DNA of 64,000 bases from Pseudoramibacter alactolyticus (GTDB lineage: Bacteria > Bacillota > Clostridia > Eubacteriales > Eubacteriaceae). The stretch lies in assembly GCF_050908235.1 (NCBI RefSeq), contig NZ_CP194340.1; one strand, written 5' to 3'. This document shows, one piece after another, positions 24,924-32,621 of this stretch. How positions within the stretch are numbered: position 1 is the stretch's first letter; each line of letters begins with the position of its first letter. The notes under the pieces were generated by a model. That model was not told where the DNA came from. It did no database searches and saw nothing but the letters and a program-made list of their open reading frames with translations. A program made the translations under genes and the position numbers.

Positions 24924-25346
24924 TCATTTAAGCAGGCCGATGCCAATCAAGCAAAACACGATGCCGGCCACTTGTTTTAAATCGAGATGTTCTTTATAAA
25001 AAAGCACGCCCATCACCGCCAAAACCACCGCCACGCAGATATTTGCGATGAGAGAAGCCTGGCTGACAGCCCAGCCGGCACGGTAAATCAAAAGATAGCC
25101 GGCCTCCAGTCCGATGATGGCCAACCCCAGCGCCCAGGTGCTCCAATTCAAATGTCTGAAATCCGTCTGGAAATCGTGGGGCATGAACGCGAGATAAATA
25201 ATCATGCAACAAATAAAGCTCACCAGATACGTCCCCGCCAGTGAAAGCATCGGGTTCGCATCGGGCGGCGTATTTTTTGACACATTATGATAGATCACAT
25301 TGGATGCGATCACCATGACCATCGGCAAATAAACCATTAATTTCAT
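24924..25346 (-). CDS. Half-size EamA/DMT-superfamily transporter
   Basis: A 140-residue protein with about four membrane helices, including VYLPMVMVIASNVIYHNV, LAGTYLVSFICCMIIYLAF, ALGLAIIGLEAGYLLIY and an ending VAGIVFCLIGIGLLK. It is one EamA repeat, so it should dimerise like the small multidrug resistance exporters. It overlaps the upstream GNAT gene by 4 nt. The pair lies behind a terminator-bearing leader RNA, which suggests control by a small molecule that the pair handles. The substrate is unknown. Confidence 0.82.
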   Translation of the reverse strand: MKLMVYLPMVMVIASNVIYHNVSKNTPPDANPMLSLAGTYLVSFICCMIIYLAFMPHDFQTDFRHLNWSTWALGLAIIGLEAGYLLIYRAGWAVSQASLIANICVAVVLAVMGVLFYKEHLDLKQVAGIVFCLIGIGLLK

Positions 25347-25780
25347 GCTAATGTCTTCTCCATGGTGATGTGCTCACAAAATTCATCCAAATAATTTTCC
25401 CCTTTAGCTGCATATCCCAGCTTTTCATAAAAAGACTGCACCCGCACCTGCGCCGAAAGCTGCAGTATCGGCACGCCTCGGCCTTTCAGCACTTTCTCCG
25501 CCGCCATGACCATTTGCGCACCGAAGCCTTCCCCGCGATGGGTTCGGATCACAGCAATGCGTCCGATGTGATAAGCTCCGGACGCGTCCCGGTAAAACCG
25601 ACAGCAGCCCACGGCCTGATTGTTTTCATAAGCGACCAGATGGGTCGCCGTTTTATCCAACGCATCAAACTCGTCATGAAAGCCCTGCTCGTCGACAAAG
25701 ACGGTCTGTCGGATGGTTCTCGCATCCGGCGGCAGACCTGCCTGCATTCGTATTTCCACGATTTCAAATCTCCCTTTCAA
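25343..25780 (-). CDS. GNAT-family N-acetyltransferase
   Basis: A 145-residue acetyltransferase of the ElaA-like type. IRQTVFVDEQGF, AVGCCRFYRD, the acetyl-CoA loop RIAVIRTHRGEGFGAQMV and the late SFYEKLGY are characteristic. The start shown is a TTG 8 nt after AAAGGA; a GTG seven codons later with GGGAG is the alternative. It is first in a two-gene unit with the DMT transporter and directly follows a leader terminator. The acceptor substrate is not known. Confidence 0.85.
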   Translation of the reverse strand: MKGRFEIVEIRMQAGLPPDARTIRQTVFVDEQGFHDEFDALDKTATHLVAYENNQAVGCCRFYRDASGAYHIGRIAVIRTHRGEGFGAQMVMAAEKVLKGRGVPILQLSAQVRVQSFYEKLGYAAKGENYLDEFCEHITMEKTLA

Positions 25781-25798
25781 TTTTTGCGTCCTTTAAAA

Positions 25799-25861
25799 AA
25801 GGATTCAAAGCCTCCCTTATAGCGCAAACGCGCCGTACCTGCGGTGAGGCTTTGAATCCTT
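25799..25861 (-). terminator. Long leader terminator before the GNAT-EamA pair
   Basis: AAGGATTCAAAGCCTC and GAGGCTTTGAATCCTT are perfect 16-nt arms around a 31-nt loop. On the minus strand the stem runs into seven T residues just before the GNAT ribosome site. Nothing on this strand upstream needs terminating, so this is a regulated leader element. Confidence 0.75.
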
Positions 25862-25941
25862 GACACGCCACCCGGTGATGGCGCAGGACGTTTATTTTTT
25901 ACAGCATCTTTATTATAGAAAAAAGGCTCGAAGCCTGTCAA
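25862..25941 (-). promoter_or_regulatory. Promoter and aptamer-like leader of the GNAT-EamA operon
   Basis: A strong minus-strand promoter, TTGACA (25936-25941), an 18-nt spacer and TATAAT (25912-25917), starts a leader of about 125 nt. The first hairpin (25866-25883) is CGCCA/TGGCG with loop TCACCGGG. The loop of the terminator that follows contains GGTACGGCG, whose CGG could pair with the CCG of the first loop. Promoter, aptamer-like hairpin, terminator and exporter form a riboswitch layout. The class is not identified; guanidine-IV is a guess based on the transporter type. Confidence 0.5.
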
Positions 25942-26083
25942 GGAAAAATGACCGGTCAACATAAAAAATCTTGTCGCTTTACAATAGATGTGAGACCTTG
26001 AGAATAGAAAAAAGCGATTGAGCCCGTTAAAATTGTTTTTGCCACTAAACTCCTTTGACGAAAGGTCTTCAATCGTCATGAAT

Positions 26084-26379
26084 AGTATATCGCATTCACA
26101 ACGATTACTTGCCCCATACTCTTGAAACTGGAAGCGTTAGGTATTAAATATGGCAGATGGATGTTCCAAAAGCTTATTATGTCGGCAAGATGCCTGACAA
26201 ATTCATCAGTATACTTTGATGAAGCATCAAGGAAACGATTCTGCAACTTCCTGAATTTCTGCTCGTTCAAGGATCTGAAAAAGCAGATGGACAGATATAT
26301 GCGCAGATCGAACAACCTCCCAATGGCAGTGCTTGGATGGATGTCTCCATTTGAAAGGCGTGCGCAGCCCAAGGGATAA
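26084..26379 (+). mobile_element. Decayed transposase C-terminal fragment (IS3/IS481-like integrase core)
   Basis: The plus-strand frame ends with RKRFCNFLNFCSFKDL and MRRSNNLPMAVLGWMSPFER, which looks like the C-terminus of DDE transposases whose usual text is RFY...NN(F/L)PMRPLGW(K/L)SP. The essential DDE residues and the N-terminal part are missing, and no intact terminal repeats can be seen. It is a relic next to another pseudogene. Confidence 0.45.
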
Positions 26380-26901
26380 CTTTCGAGCCTTGGCAGAAAC
26401 AATCGGATGTTATCAAATGACTTTCTCCTTTTTCAGATCTCACATCATTGGATAACGTACATTTTTATATTTTTTTTATTCTCATCGTTGACAAATTTGC
26501 CAATAGCCATTCACCATCAGGTTTTTCTATTTGTGCCGTTTCTTGTTGACTTTTCGATGCCCTGCCTTTGTCTATAAAAAGAGCTGAAGGCTTAGCTGAT
26601 ATACCGAGCCTTCGCATCGTTCAAATTTACACAATGGCAGCCAACATCTCCGTCGCTCCGCGCACCTTCGAAACGTTGCAGATAAAACAGAATTCATAAA
26701 CTTGATCTTTGGCCAATTCATCCAGCTAAATGTACTCCAAGATATGCACGCCCTGCTGAATCAGCAGGTAATGGTGAACCGGCTGCAGGTGTTCCAAAAC
26801 AAACAAAGAGCCACCCGCGTTAAATCCATCGACGCAGGCCCTGTCATTGCCGACGACGATAGCGCCGTCTTATTCGTCGGCTCATCCAGCCATTTCCCGG
26901 T
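26380..26901. other. Non-coding decayed stretch
   Basis: AT-rich sequence without a convincing intact ORF. Short open frames exist on both strands but have no family motifs. The right end probably includes ruined N-terminal parts of the regulator pseudogene that follows. A GAAGGCT...AGCCTTC hairpin occurs at about 26585-26615. Confidence 0.5.
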
Positions 26902-27571
26902 TTCATACCAATTGACGCTTTTGTCGATCTGAGAGCCTTTCATAATTCCCCGCTTTATAACACAGATAACACACTTTATTTTAAAAATCTGCAATGTTTA
27001 ATCATCACGCTTCCCACCTTCTCGAACAAATCGCCGATGCCCGTCTCTGCGACAGACATAAAAAGCTCATCTTTTCTGCCGTTCCGTCCGCAACGGACGT
27101 AAAACCATCCGTCGTACAGCGGCTACACAATTTAACTGCCTTTTGCTGCCCACGCAACCCCGTTCGCCGACGAAAAGAAGATTTTAAAAGCATTGTCACC
27201 ATCTTTATATCCGTGAAATTAATGCCTGCCATGGCACTTCCGTCGTCGGATTTGAGGATGCCGCCGAAATACTTTTCATGCAATTTCCCTGGCCCAGCAA
27301 TATTCCCCAATTAAAACGTGTCCTCACTGAGTTGATTCTATCCACCGAAAATTTCTATATTGCCAAAGCCGATGTCTCACGCGCTCTTCAAAATGAAATT
27401 TTCGATGCCCTTCAAAAATTTCATAATAATATTCATCTTGATCAGCCACTCAAGCCCGTCAATTAAGAGATCATTCAATTAGTACTCAAAGAAGAAGAAA
27501 TGAATCACAGCCGGACTACCCTGTGGCGCATGCTCAAGAATCTCGACGCAAAACACAAGCCGAATGAATAA
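26902..27571 (+). pseudogene. Remnant of an atypical sigma-54-interacting (PrpR-like) transcriptional regulator
   Basis: Pieces of one AAA+ regulator appear in successive plus-strand frames. About 26902: PIDAFVDLRAFHNSPLYNTD and NTLYFKNLQCL. About 27018: LLEQIADARLCDRHKKLIFS. About 27205: LYIREINACHGTSVVGFEDA, then FPWPSNIPQLKRVLTELIL. After an in-frame stop at 27464: EIIQLVLKEEEMNHSRTTLW, ending RMLK at the Fis-type helix-turn-helix. At least two frameshifts, one stop and a deletion inside the HTH (the usual xxAAKRLGIS before RTTLW is gone) make it non-functional. The target operon is unknown. Confidence 0.65.
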
Positions 27572-27596
27572 CATGGTTCTTTAATATCCGAAATAC

Positions 27597-27629
27597 ACAA
27601 AAAAAGCAGTTCAGATGCACTGCTTTTTT
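27597..27629. terminator. Bidirectional terminator
   Basis: AAAAAGCAGT and ACTGCTTTTT form a stem with an 8-nt loop, flanked by A and T runs. It closes DUF445 on the minus strand. Confidence 0.8.
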
Positions 27630-27637
27630 GTATATTT

Positions 27638-28516
27638 TCACACCACCACATTCAATATCCCCAAAATAAAGCCGATGAGCGCCCCGAGATTGACAATGGT
27701 CGTAAATTCCTTTTTCATCACCGAAAGCACCATAACTTCCAGCTCATCAACATTCATTGCGCCAATCTTATCCTCGACAATCTGCGAAACCGAAATGTGC
27801 GCCATCAGGCGCTCCACCCCTTCGCGCACCAATGTTTCATAGGCGCGGGCCACCGCTTCCTGCCAGGCTGCCGGATCGATCGCGACACGGGCGAGCAATT
27901 CTTCCGGTGTATGCGCTTCGGTATGGCCGATTTTGCGATCAACTTCTCGGCGGATCAATGCCGGCCCTTTTTCGGCAATGGCTTCCGCAATTCCCTGCCC
28001 CACCGGCTCCGTCAGGGAGGCGATCATCCGATCAGTAACAAACACACCGGTCAGCGTTCCAGCCAATTTTTTTCGCACAAGCGCCGGTCCCCGTTCGGCA
28101 ATCACCCCTGCCACATCCAGTTGATTCACGGAGGTCATGATCGAATCGGTCAGCACGCCGGCAATCCGGTTTTTAGCCTCGGCATAGCCTTCTTCAGAAG
28201 AGAAAAAATTCCCGGCAGACGCCCCCAACGACCGCTTCATAACCGCGGTGATGCGCGCCACCATCTGTGCTTCAAAGTCCGGTGCCGTGAGCCTGGCAAC
28301 AATGTCATCCTTGGTGATGAGCGTTTCTGCAATCAGCGTCCCGGTGCGCTTTGCCAAATAATCTTTGCGTTTGGGAATGGCCCCGGGCGTAAAGGGCAGA
28401 CGGCGGCCAAAGAAATAAACCGGATGCTTCGGGAAAAAAAGCATCCGCACCGCCAGGTAGTTGGTGATATAGCCGATGAGCGCCCCGATGAGCGGGCCGG
28501 CTAAAACTTTGAGCAT
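27638..28516 (-). CDS. DUF445 family membrane protein
   Basis: A 292-residue protein of the YheB/DUF445 type. It opens with a hydrophobic helix and the conserved ALIGYITNYLAVRMLFFP, followed by FTPGAIPKRKDYLAKRTG. A long helical middle and a C-terminal membrane helix (IVNLGALIGFILGILNVVV) follow. Both ends are probably membrane-anchored. The molecular role is not known. GGAGG precedes the ATG. It is a single-gene unit bounded by terminators. Confidence 0.9.
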   Translation of the reverse strand: MLKVLAGPLIGALIGYITNYLAVRMLFFPKHPVYFFGRRLPFTPGAIPKRKDYLAKRTGTLIAETLITKDDIVARLTAPDFEAQMVARITAVMKRSLGASAGNFFSSEEGYAEAKNRIAGVLTDSIMTSVNQLDVAGVIAERGPALVRKKLAGTLTGVFVTDRMIASLTEPVGQGIAEAIAEKGPALIRREVDRKIGHTEAHTPEELLARVAIDPAAWQEAVARAYETLVREGVERLMAHISVSQIVEDKIGAMNVDELEVMVLSVMKKEFTTIVNLGALIGFILGILNVVV

Positions 28517-28601
28517 GGTTTTGCCTCCTGTTTGCTAAAATAAAATATTTTCAGTTGTTTTTAGTATAGCATAACCGCCAAACGGCAATCCTGCACTTCC
28601 A

Positions 28602-28630
28602 AATAAAAAAAGCCCCGAAGGGCTTTTTTA
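28602..28630. terminator. Terminator of nadA
   Basis: AAAAAGCCC and GGGCTTTTT form a tight stem with a 4-nt loop flanked by A and T runs, at the end of nadA. Confidence 0.8.
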
Positions 28631-29542
28631 TTAGCCGGCTTCTACCATGCGGTCGATGGCCGCCCGGGATTCGACAATCACTTCCTCCGGCAGATCAATC
28701 GCTTCCCCCTCGCCGGTCACGGCGCGGTAGACATCCATCAGTGTGGTCATCTTCATGTTGTGGCACACACATTCTTTAGAGAGCAGATAAAACCGTTTGT
28801 CCGGGCATTCATATTGCAGATGCTCGACGATGGCGCTTTCCGTGCCGATGATAAAGGCTTTGGCGTCGCTCTCTTTCGCGTACTGCATGATCCCTGTGGT
28901 TGATCCCACATAATCGGCCCGATCAGTCACTTCGGCCAGACATTCCGGATGCACCAGCACCAGCGCGTTCGGATGAGCCGCCTTCACCCGGGCGACATCC
29001 GCCGCGCGCATGCGCATATGCGTGGGGCACCCGCCTTTGAAGAACGCAAAATGTTTTTCCGGAATCTGAGCCTCCACCCAACGCCCCAGGTTGCAGTCCG
29101 GCACAAACAGAATATTTTCTTCCGGCATCTTGCGGATGATCTTCACCGCCGACGACGACGTGACAATCATATCCACCCCGCGCTTAAAATCGGCCGTCGT
29201 GTTGATGTAGGCCACCGCCGCATAGCCCGGATATTGTTTTTTCAGCGCAATCAAATCTTCCCGGTCCATCTGGTCGGCCATCGGACACCCTGCTGCCGGG
29301 TTGGCCAGAAGCACCTGTTTTTCCGGAGAAAGCACCTTGCAGGTTTCTGCCATAAAGCGCACTCCGCACATCAAAATCGTTCGGTGGGGATCCTTAGCCG
29401 CCTGGACCGCCAGTCTGTAGGAATCACCGACATAATCCGCCACTTCCCAGACAGCGTGACTTTGATAAGCGTGGGACAAAATACAAATATCCTTTTCCCG
29501 CTTCAGGCGAACGATTTCGTCCTGCAGCTCTCGCGTGTTCAC
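28631..29542 (-). CDS. nadA: Quinolinate synthase NadA
   Basis: A 303-residue 4Fe-4S enzyme that condenses iminoaspartate with DHAP to quinolinate. Cluster cysteines are in MCGVRFMAE, GGCPTHMR and KECVCHNMK; the substrate region HAYQSHAVWEVADYVGDS is conserved. A GTG at 29542 is chosen because AAGGAGG lies 7 nt upstream of it. An ATG ten codons earlier has no site. It is transcribed divergently from nadB-nadC-niaR over a shared operator region. Confidence 0.95.
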   Translation of the reverse strand: MNTRELQDEIVRLKREKDICILSHAYQSHAVWEVADYVGDSYRLAVQAAKDPHRTILMCGVRFMAETCKVLSPEKQVLLANPAAGCPMADQMDREDLIALKKQYPGYAAVAYINTTADFKRGVDMIVTSSSAVKIIRKMPEENILFVPDCNLGRWVEAQIPEKHFAFFKGGCPTHMRMRAADVARVKAAHPNALVLVHPECLAEVTDRADYVGSTTGIMQYAKESDAKAFIIGTESAIVEHLQYECPDKRFYLLSKECVCHNMKMTTLMDVYRAVTGEGEAIDLPEEVIVESRAAIDRMVEAG

Positions 29543-29589
29543 AATGATGCCTCCTTCTTGTTTTTCATGCATCCGTGCAAATTAAGCTC

Positions 29590-29678
29590 ATTATACAGAA
29601 CCCTTTTTTATCTGTCAATTAAATTGTCATATTATTTTTGTCATCTGTCTTGTCAGTACACGATTCCTGTGATACAAT
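29590..29678. promoter_or_regulatory. Divergent nadA/nadB promoters with a TGTCA array (probable NiaR operator)
   Basis: nadA has a full consensus promoter on the minus strand: TTGACA (29613-29618), 17 nt, TATAAT (29590-29595). nadB has TTGTCA (29650-29655), 17 nt, TACAAT (29673-29678). TGTCA occurs at 29613, 29625, 29639 and 29651, spaced 12, 14 and 12 nt, and overlaps both -35 boxes. The nearby niaR gene makes this the likely repressor site; the link to NiaR is inferred. Confidence 0.7.
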
Positions 29679-29742
29679 GCTAAAAATGCAGGCGAAACAT
29701 CGCGCCCACACTGCTAAATATTCGAAAGGATTGACTACGATC

Positions 29743-31074
29743 ATGCACACCCCTTCTTCGTCCGGCGGTCATCCGCTGAACCAAACCGACGTGCTCATCG
29801 TCGGCTCCGGTTGTTCCGGTCTTTACACCGCGTTAAATCTGCCCCGACATCTGAAGATCACTTTGATCACCAAGGCGGGCCTCACCGAAAATGATTCCTA
29901 CCTGGCCCAGGGCGGCATCTGCATGCTTCGGGACGACAGCGACTTCGATGCCTATTTTGCCGACACGCTGCGCGCAGGCCACGGCGAAAACGACAGGAGC
30001 TCCGTAACGATCATGATCCGCGATTCCAAAAGCATCATCGAGGACCTCGTCGGCTACGGCGTGACCTTTGCCCGCAACGCCGACGGATCGTTTTGCTTCA
30101 CCCGAGAGGGGGCGCATTCCCAAAATCGCATCCTCTTCCACGAAGACATCACCGGCCGGGAAATCACCAGCCATCTTCTGACGGCGGTTCAGGCCCTGCC
30201 CAACGTCACCCTGATGCCCCACACCACCCTGCTCGATATCGTCGAGGACGACGGTACCTGCGCCGGCGGTATCCTGCTCGGCGCAAACGGCAAGCTTTCC
30301 GCCGTTGCCGCAAGGCACACCGTGCTGGCCTGCGGCGGCATCGGCGGGCTCTATCCCCACTCCACCAATTTTCACCATTTGACGGGAGACGCCCTGGCCA
30401 TCGCCTTGCATCACCACGTCGCGCTGAAAAACATCGATTACGTCCAGATCCATCCCACCACGTTATACACACCGAATCCTGAAGAGCGCTCCTTTCTGAT
30501 TTCCGAATCGGTGCGCGGCGAAGGCGCACTGCTTTACGACAAAAACGGCCGCCGCTTTGTGGACGAGCTGCTCCCCCGGGACAAACTCACCCAGGCCATT
30601 CACGCTCAGATGCGCAAGGATCAAACACCATTTGTCTGGGAGGATCTGCGCCCGATCCCGGCCAGAGAACGTCACGCGCATTTCCCCAACATCATCGCCC
30701 ATTGCGCCGAGCACGGTTATGATGTCGACAGGGAATGCATTCCCGTAGTGCCGGCCCAGCATTACTTCATGGGCGGGGTCGCCGTGAATTACGAAAGCGC
30801 GACCTCCATGCCCCAGCTTTATGCCGTCGGCGAAACGGCCTGCAACGGCGTTCACGGCAGAAACCGCCTGGCCAGCAATTCCCTACTGGAAAGTCTGGTC
30901 TTTGCCCGCCGCGCCGCCCGCGATATCTCTGTCCGCACCGAAGCCGCGCCATCTCTGCACCCTTTTAATGCAATCGATTGGGATCACTACGCCGACAGCC
31001 GGCGCCTGGAAGAAAACAATCACGAACAGGTCAAACTGGCCATCAACCGCGTCCACGCGCGCTGCATCGCCTAA
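29743..31074 (+). CDS. nadB: L-aspartate oxidase NadB
   Basis: A 443-residue flavoprotein that oxidises aspartate to iminoaspartate for NadA. The FAD loop VLIVGSGCSGLYTAL is near residue 16. SYLAQGGICM, the active-site region QIHPTTLY, SESVRGEGALLYD, and HGRNRLASNSLLESLVFA are typical. The ATG at 29743 is preferred to the longer reading because the promoter -10 (29673) and AAAGGA fall inside the latter. The C-terminal helical domain is shorter than in E. coli NadB. Confidence 0.93.
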   Translation: MHTPSSSGGHPLNQTDVLIVGSGCSGLYTALNLPRHLKITLITKAGLTENDSYLAQGGICMLRDDSDFDAYFADTLRAGHGENDRSSVTIMIRDSKSIIEDLVGYGVTFARNADGSFCFTREGAHSQNRILFHEDITGREITSHLLTAVQALPNVTLMPHTTLLDIVEDDGTCAGGILLGANGKLSAVAARHTVLACGGIGGLYPHSTNFHHLTGDALAIALHHHVALKNIDYVQIHPTTLYTPNPEERSFLISESVRGEGALLYDKNGRRFVDELLPRDKLTQAIHAQMRKDQTPFVWEDLRPIPARERHAHFPNIIAHCAEHGYDVDRECIPVVPAQHYFMGGVAVNYESATSMPQLYAVGETACNGVHGRNRLASNSLLESLVFARRAARDISVRTEAAPSLHPFNAIDWDHYADSRRLEENNHEQVKLAINRVHARCIA

Positions 31075-31084
31075 GGAGGTTTTT

Positions 31085-31951
31085 ATGGTTCAACTCGACC
31101 CGATTTCCATGACGTTAAACGCCGATCCGTTAATCACCGCTGCCCTCAAGGAAGATATCACCCGAGAGGACATCACCACCAATTGCGTGATGCCCGAAGC
31201 CTGCCCCGGCGAAGTGGAGCTGCTCGCTAAGGGTGACGGGGTCCTGTGCGGGATGCCGGTCTTCGCCCGGGTTTTTGCCCTATTAGATCCGGACACCGTC
31301 GTCGAAGCCCTTGCCGCCGACGGCAACCGCGTGACCCCCGGACAAAAGCTTGCCATCGTCCGCGGGGACATCCGCGTCCTGCTTTCCGGAGAACGCACCG
31401 CCCTCAATTATCTGCAGCGCATGAGCGGCATCGCCACCGCTGCTCGCAAGGTCGTCGATCTGCTGGCCGAATGCCGCAGCGATCTTAAGCTGCTGGACTC
31501 CCGAAAAACCACACCCAACAACCGGCTTTTCGAAAAATACGCTGTGCGCATCGGCGGCGGGCACAACCACCGCTACAACCTGACGGACGGGGTGATGCTC
31601 AAGGACAACCACATCGCTGCAGCCGGCTCCATCACCAGGGCGGTCACCAGCGCCAGGGCCTACGCGCCCTTTGTGCATAAAATCGAGGTTGAAGTCGAGA
31701 CTTTGGCCATGGCCGAAGAGGCCCTGGCGGCCGGCGCCGATATCATCATGCTTGACAACATGGATCACGACGCGATGGCCGAAGCCATCGCCCGCATCAA
31801 CCATCAGGCCGAGGTGGAAATTTCCGGCAATATCACCGCCGAAGCCATCGCCAAAATAGCCGATCTCGGCGCCGATTATATCTCCAGCGGTGCCCTGACC
31901 CATTCGGCCCCCATTCTCGATCTGTCTTTAAAAAATCTGCGCCGGCTTTAA
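31085..31951 (+). CDS. nadC: Nicotinate-nucleotide pyrophosphorylase (quinolinate phosphoribosyltransferase) NadC
   Basis: A 288-residue enzyme converting quinolinate and PRPP to nicotinate mononucleotide. LKEDITREDITTN, SGERTALNYLQRMSGIAT, LDSRKTTPNNR with the substrate lysine and arginines, and GGGHNHRYNL are diagnostic. The true start is at 31085 behind TAAGGAGG, 10 nt after nadB; the open frame extends further upstream only as an overlap with nadB. It is the second gene of the nadB-nadC-niaR operon. Confidence 0.96.
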   Translation: MVQLDPISMTLNADPLITAALKEDITREDITTNCVMPEACPGEVELLAKGDGVLCGMPVFARVFALLDPDTVVEALAADGNRVTPGQKLAIVRGDIRVLLSGERTALNYLQRMSGIATAARKVVDLLAECRSDLKLLDSRKTTPNNRLFEKYAVRIGGGHNHRYNLTDGVMLKDNHIAAAGSITRAVTSARAYAPFVHKIEVEVETLAMAEEALAAGADIIMLDNMDHDAMAEAIARINHQAEVEISGNITAEAIAKIADLGADYISSGALTHSAPILDLSLKNLRRL

Positions 31952-31987
31952 TGCCCAGCGTATTCATCCCATTAGAAAGGAGCCTTT

Positions 31988-32545
31988 ATGAAGGGAAAAG
32001 AACGCCGACAACACATTTATTATCTGCTTTCCGGCAGTGCAAAGCCACTCCCCGGAGCCATCCTGGCCCAAAAAACCGGCGTGAGCCGCCAGGTGGTGGT
32101 GCAGGACATCGCCCTGATGCGTGCCGACGGCATCGACATTCTCTCCACCCATCGCGGTTATTGTCTGCGTCAGGCCGCATTGACAGCCAGCCGGGTATTC
32201 AAAGTCAATCACAGCGACGAACAGACAGAAGAAGAACTGACCACCATCGTCGATCTCGGGGGAAAAGTCGAGGACGTCTTTGTTTTTCATCGGGTTTACG
32301 GCGTGCTGAGGGCCCCACTTCCGATCCGTTCCCGACGCGATATCCACATCTATCTTTCCCATATTACGCCCGGCCCTTCAACCCTTTTGAAAAACACCAC
32401 CGCCGGCTATCACTACCACACCGTCACTGCCGAGTCGGAGGAAATTCTCGATCTGATCCAGGAAGCCCTGACCGAAAAGGGTTTTCTGGCCAAACTCCAG
32501 GATTATGAACCGGTTGATTTCTGGCACGAAAACGCCACCGGCTGA
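31988..32545 (+). CDS. niaR: NAD biosynthesis repressor NiaR
   Basis: A 185-residue regulator. The N-terminal winged helix-turn-helix contains LAQKTGVSRQVVVQDIALMRADG. The C-terminal 3H domain keeps three histidines (VFVFHRVYGVLRA, DIHIYLSHI, YHYHTV), which bind metal and niacin. It represses NAD synthesis when nicotinate is present. It is last in the operon it probably controls, behind GAAAGGAG, and is followed by a terminator. Confidence 0.93.
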   Translation: MKGKERRQHIYYLLSGSAKPLPGAILAQKTGVSRQVVVQDIALMRADGIDILSTHRGYCLRQAALTASRVFKVNHSDEQTEEELTTIVDLGGKVEDVFVFHRVYGVLRAPLPIRSRRDIHIYLSHITPGPSTLLKNTTAGYHYHTVTAESEEILDLIQEALTEKGFLAKLQDYEPVDFWHENATG

Positions 32546-32580
32546 TCGCTTAATTGCAGACCGCCAAAAACAACACGCGA

Positions 32581-32608
32581 AAAAAGCAGCTCCAACGAGC
32601 TGCTTTTT
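32581..32608. terminator. Bidirectional terminator after niaR
   Basis: AAAAAGCAGCT and AGCTGCTTTTT are perfect 11-nt arms around a 6-nt loop. Confidence 0.85.
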
Positions 32609-32621
32609 GATTGGAAAGCCT

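Noticed and set aside
26702..26994. Open frames on both strands in the decayed region
   Set aside because: Neither has a family motif; they overlap each other and adjoin the regulator ruin, so chance frames are more likely.
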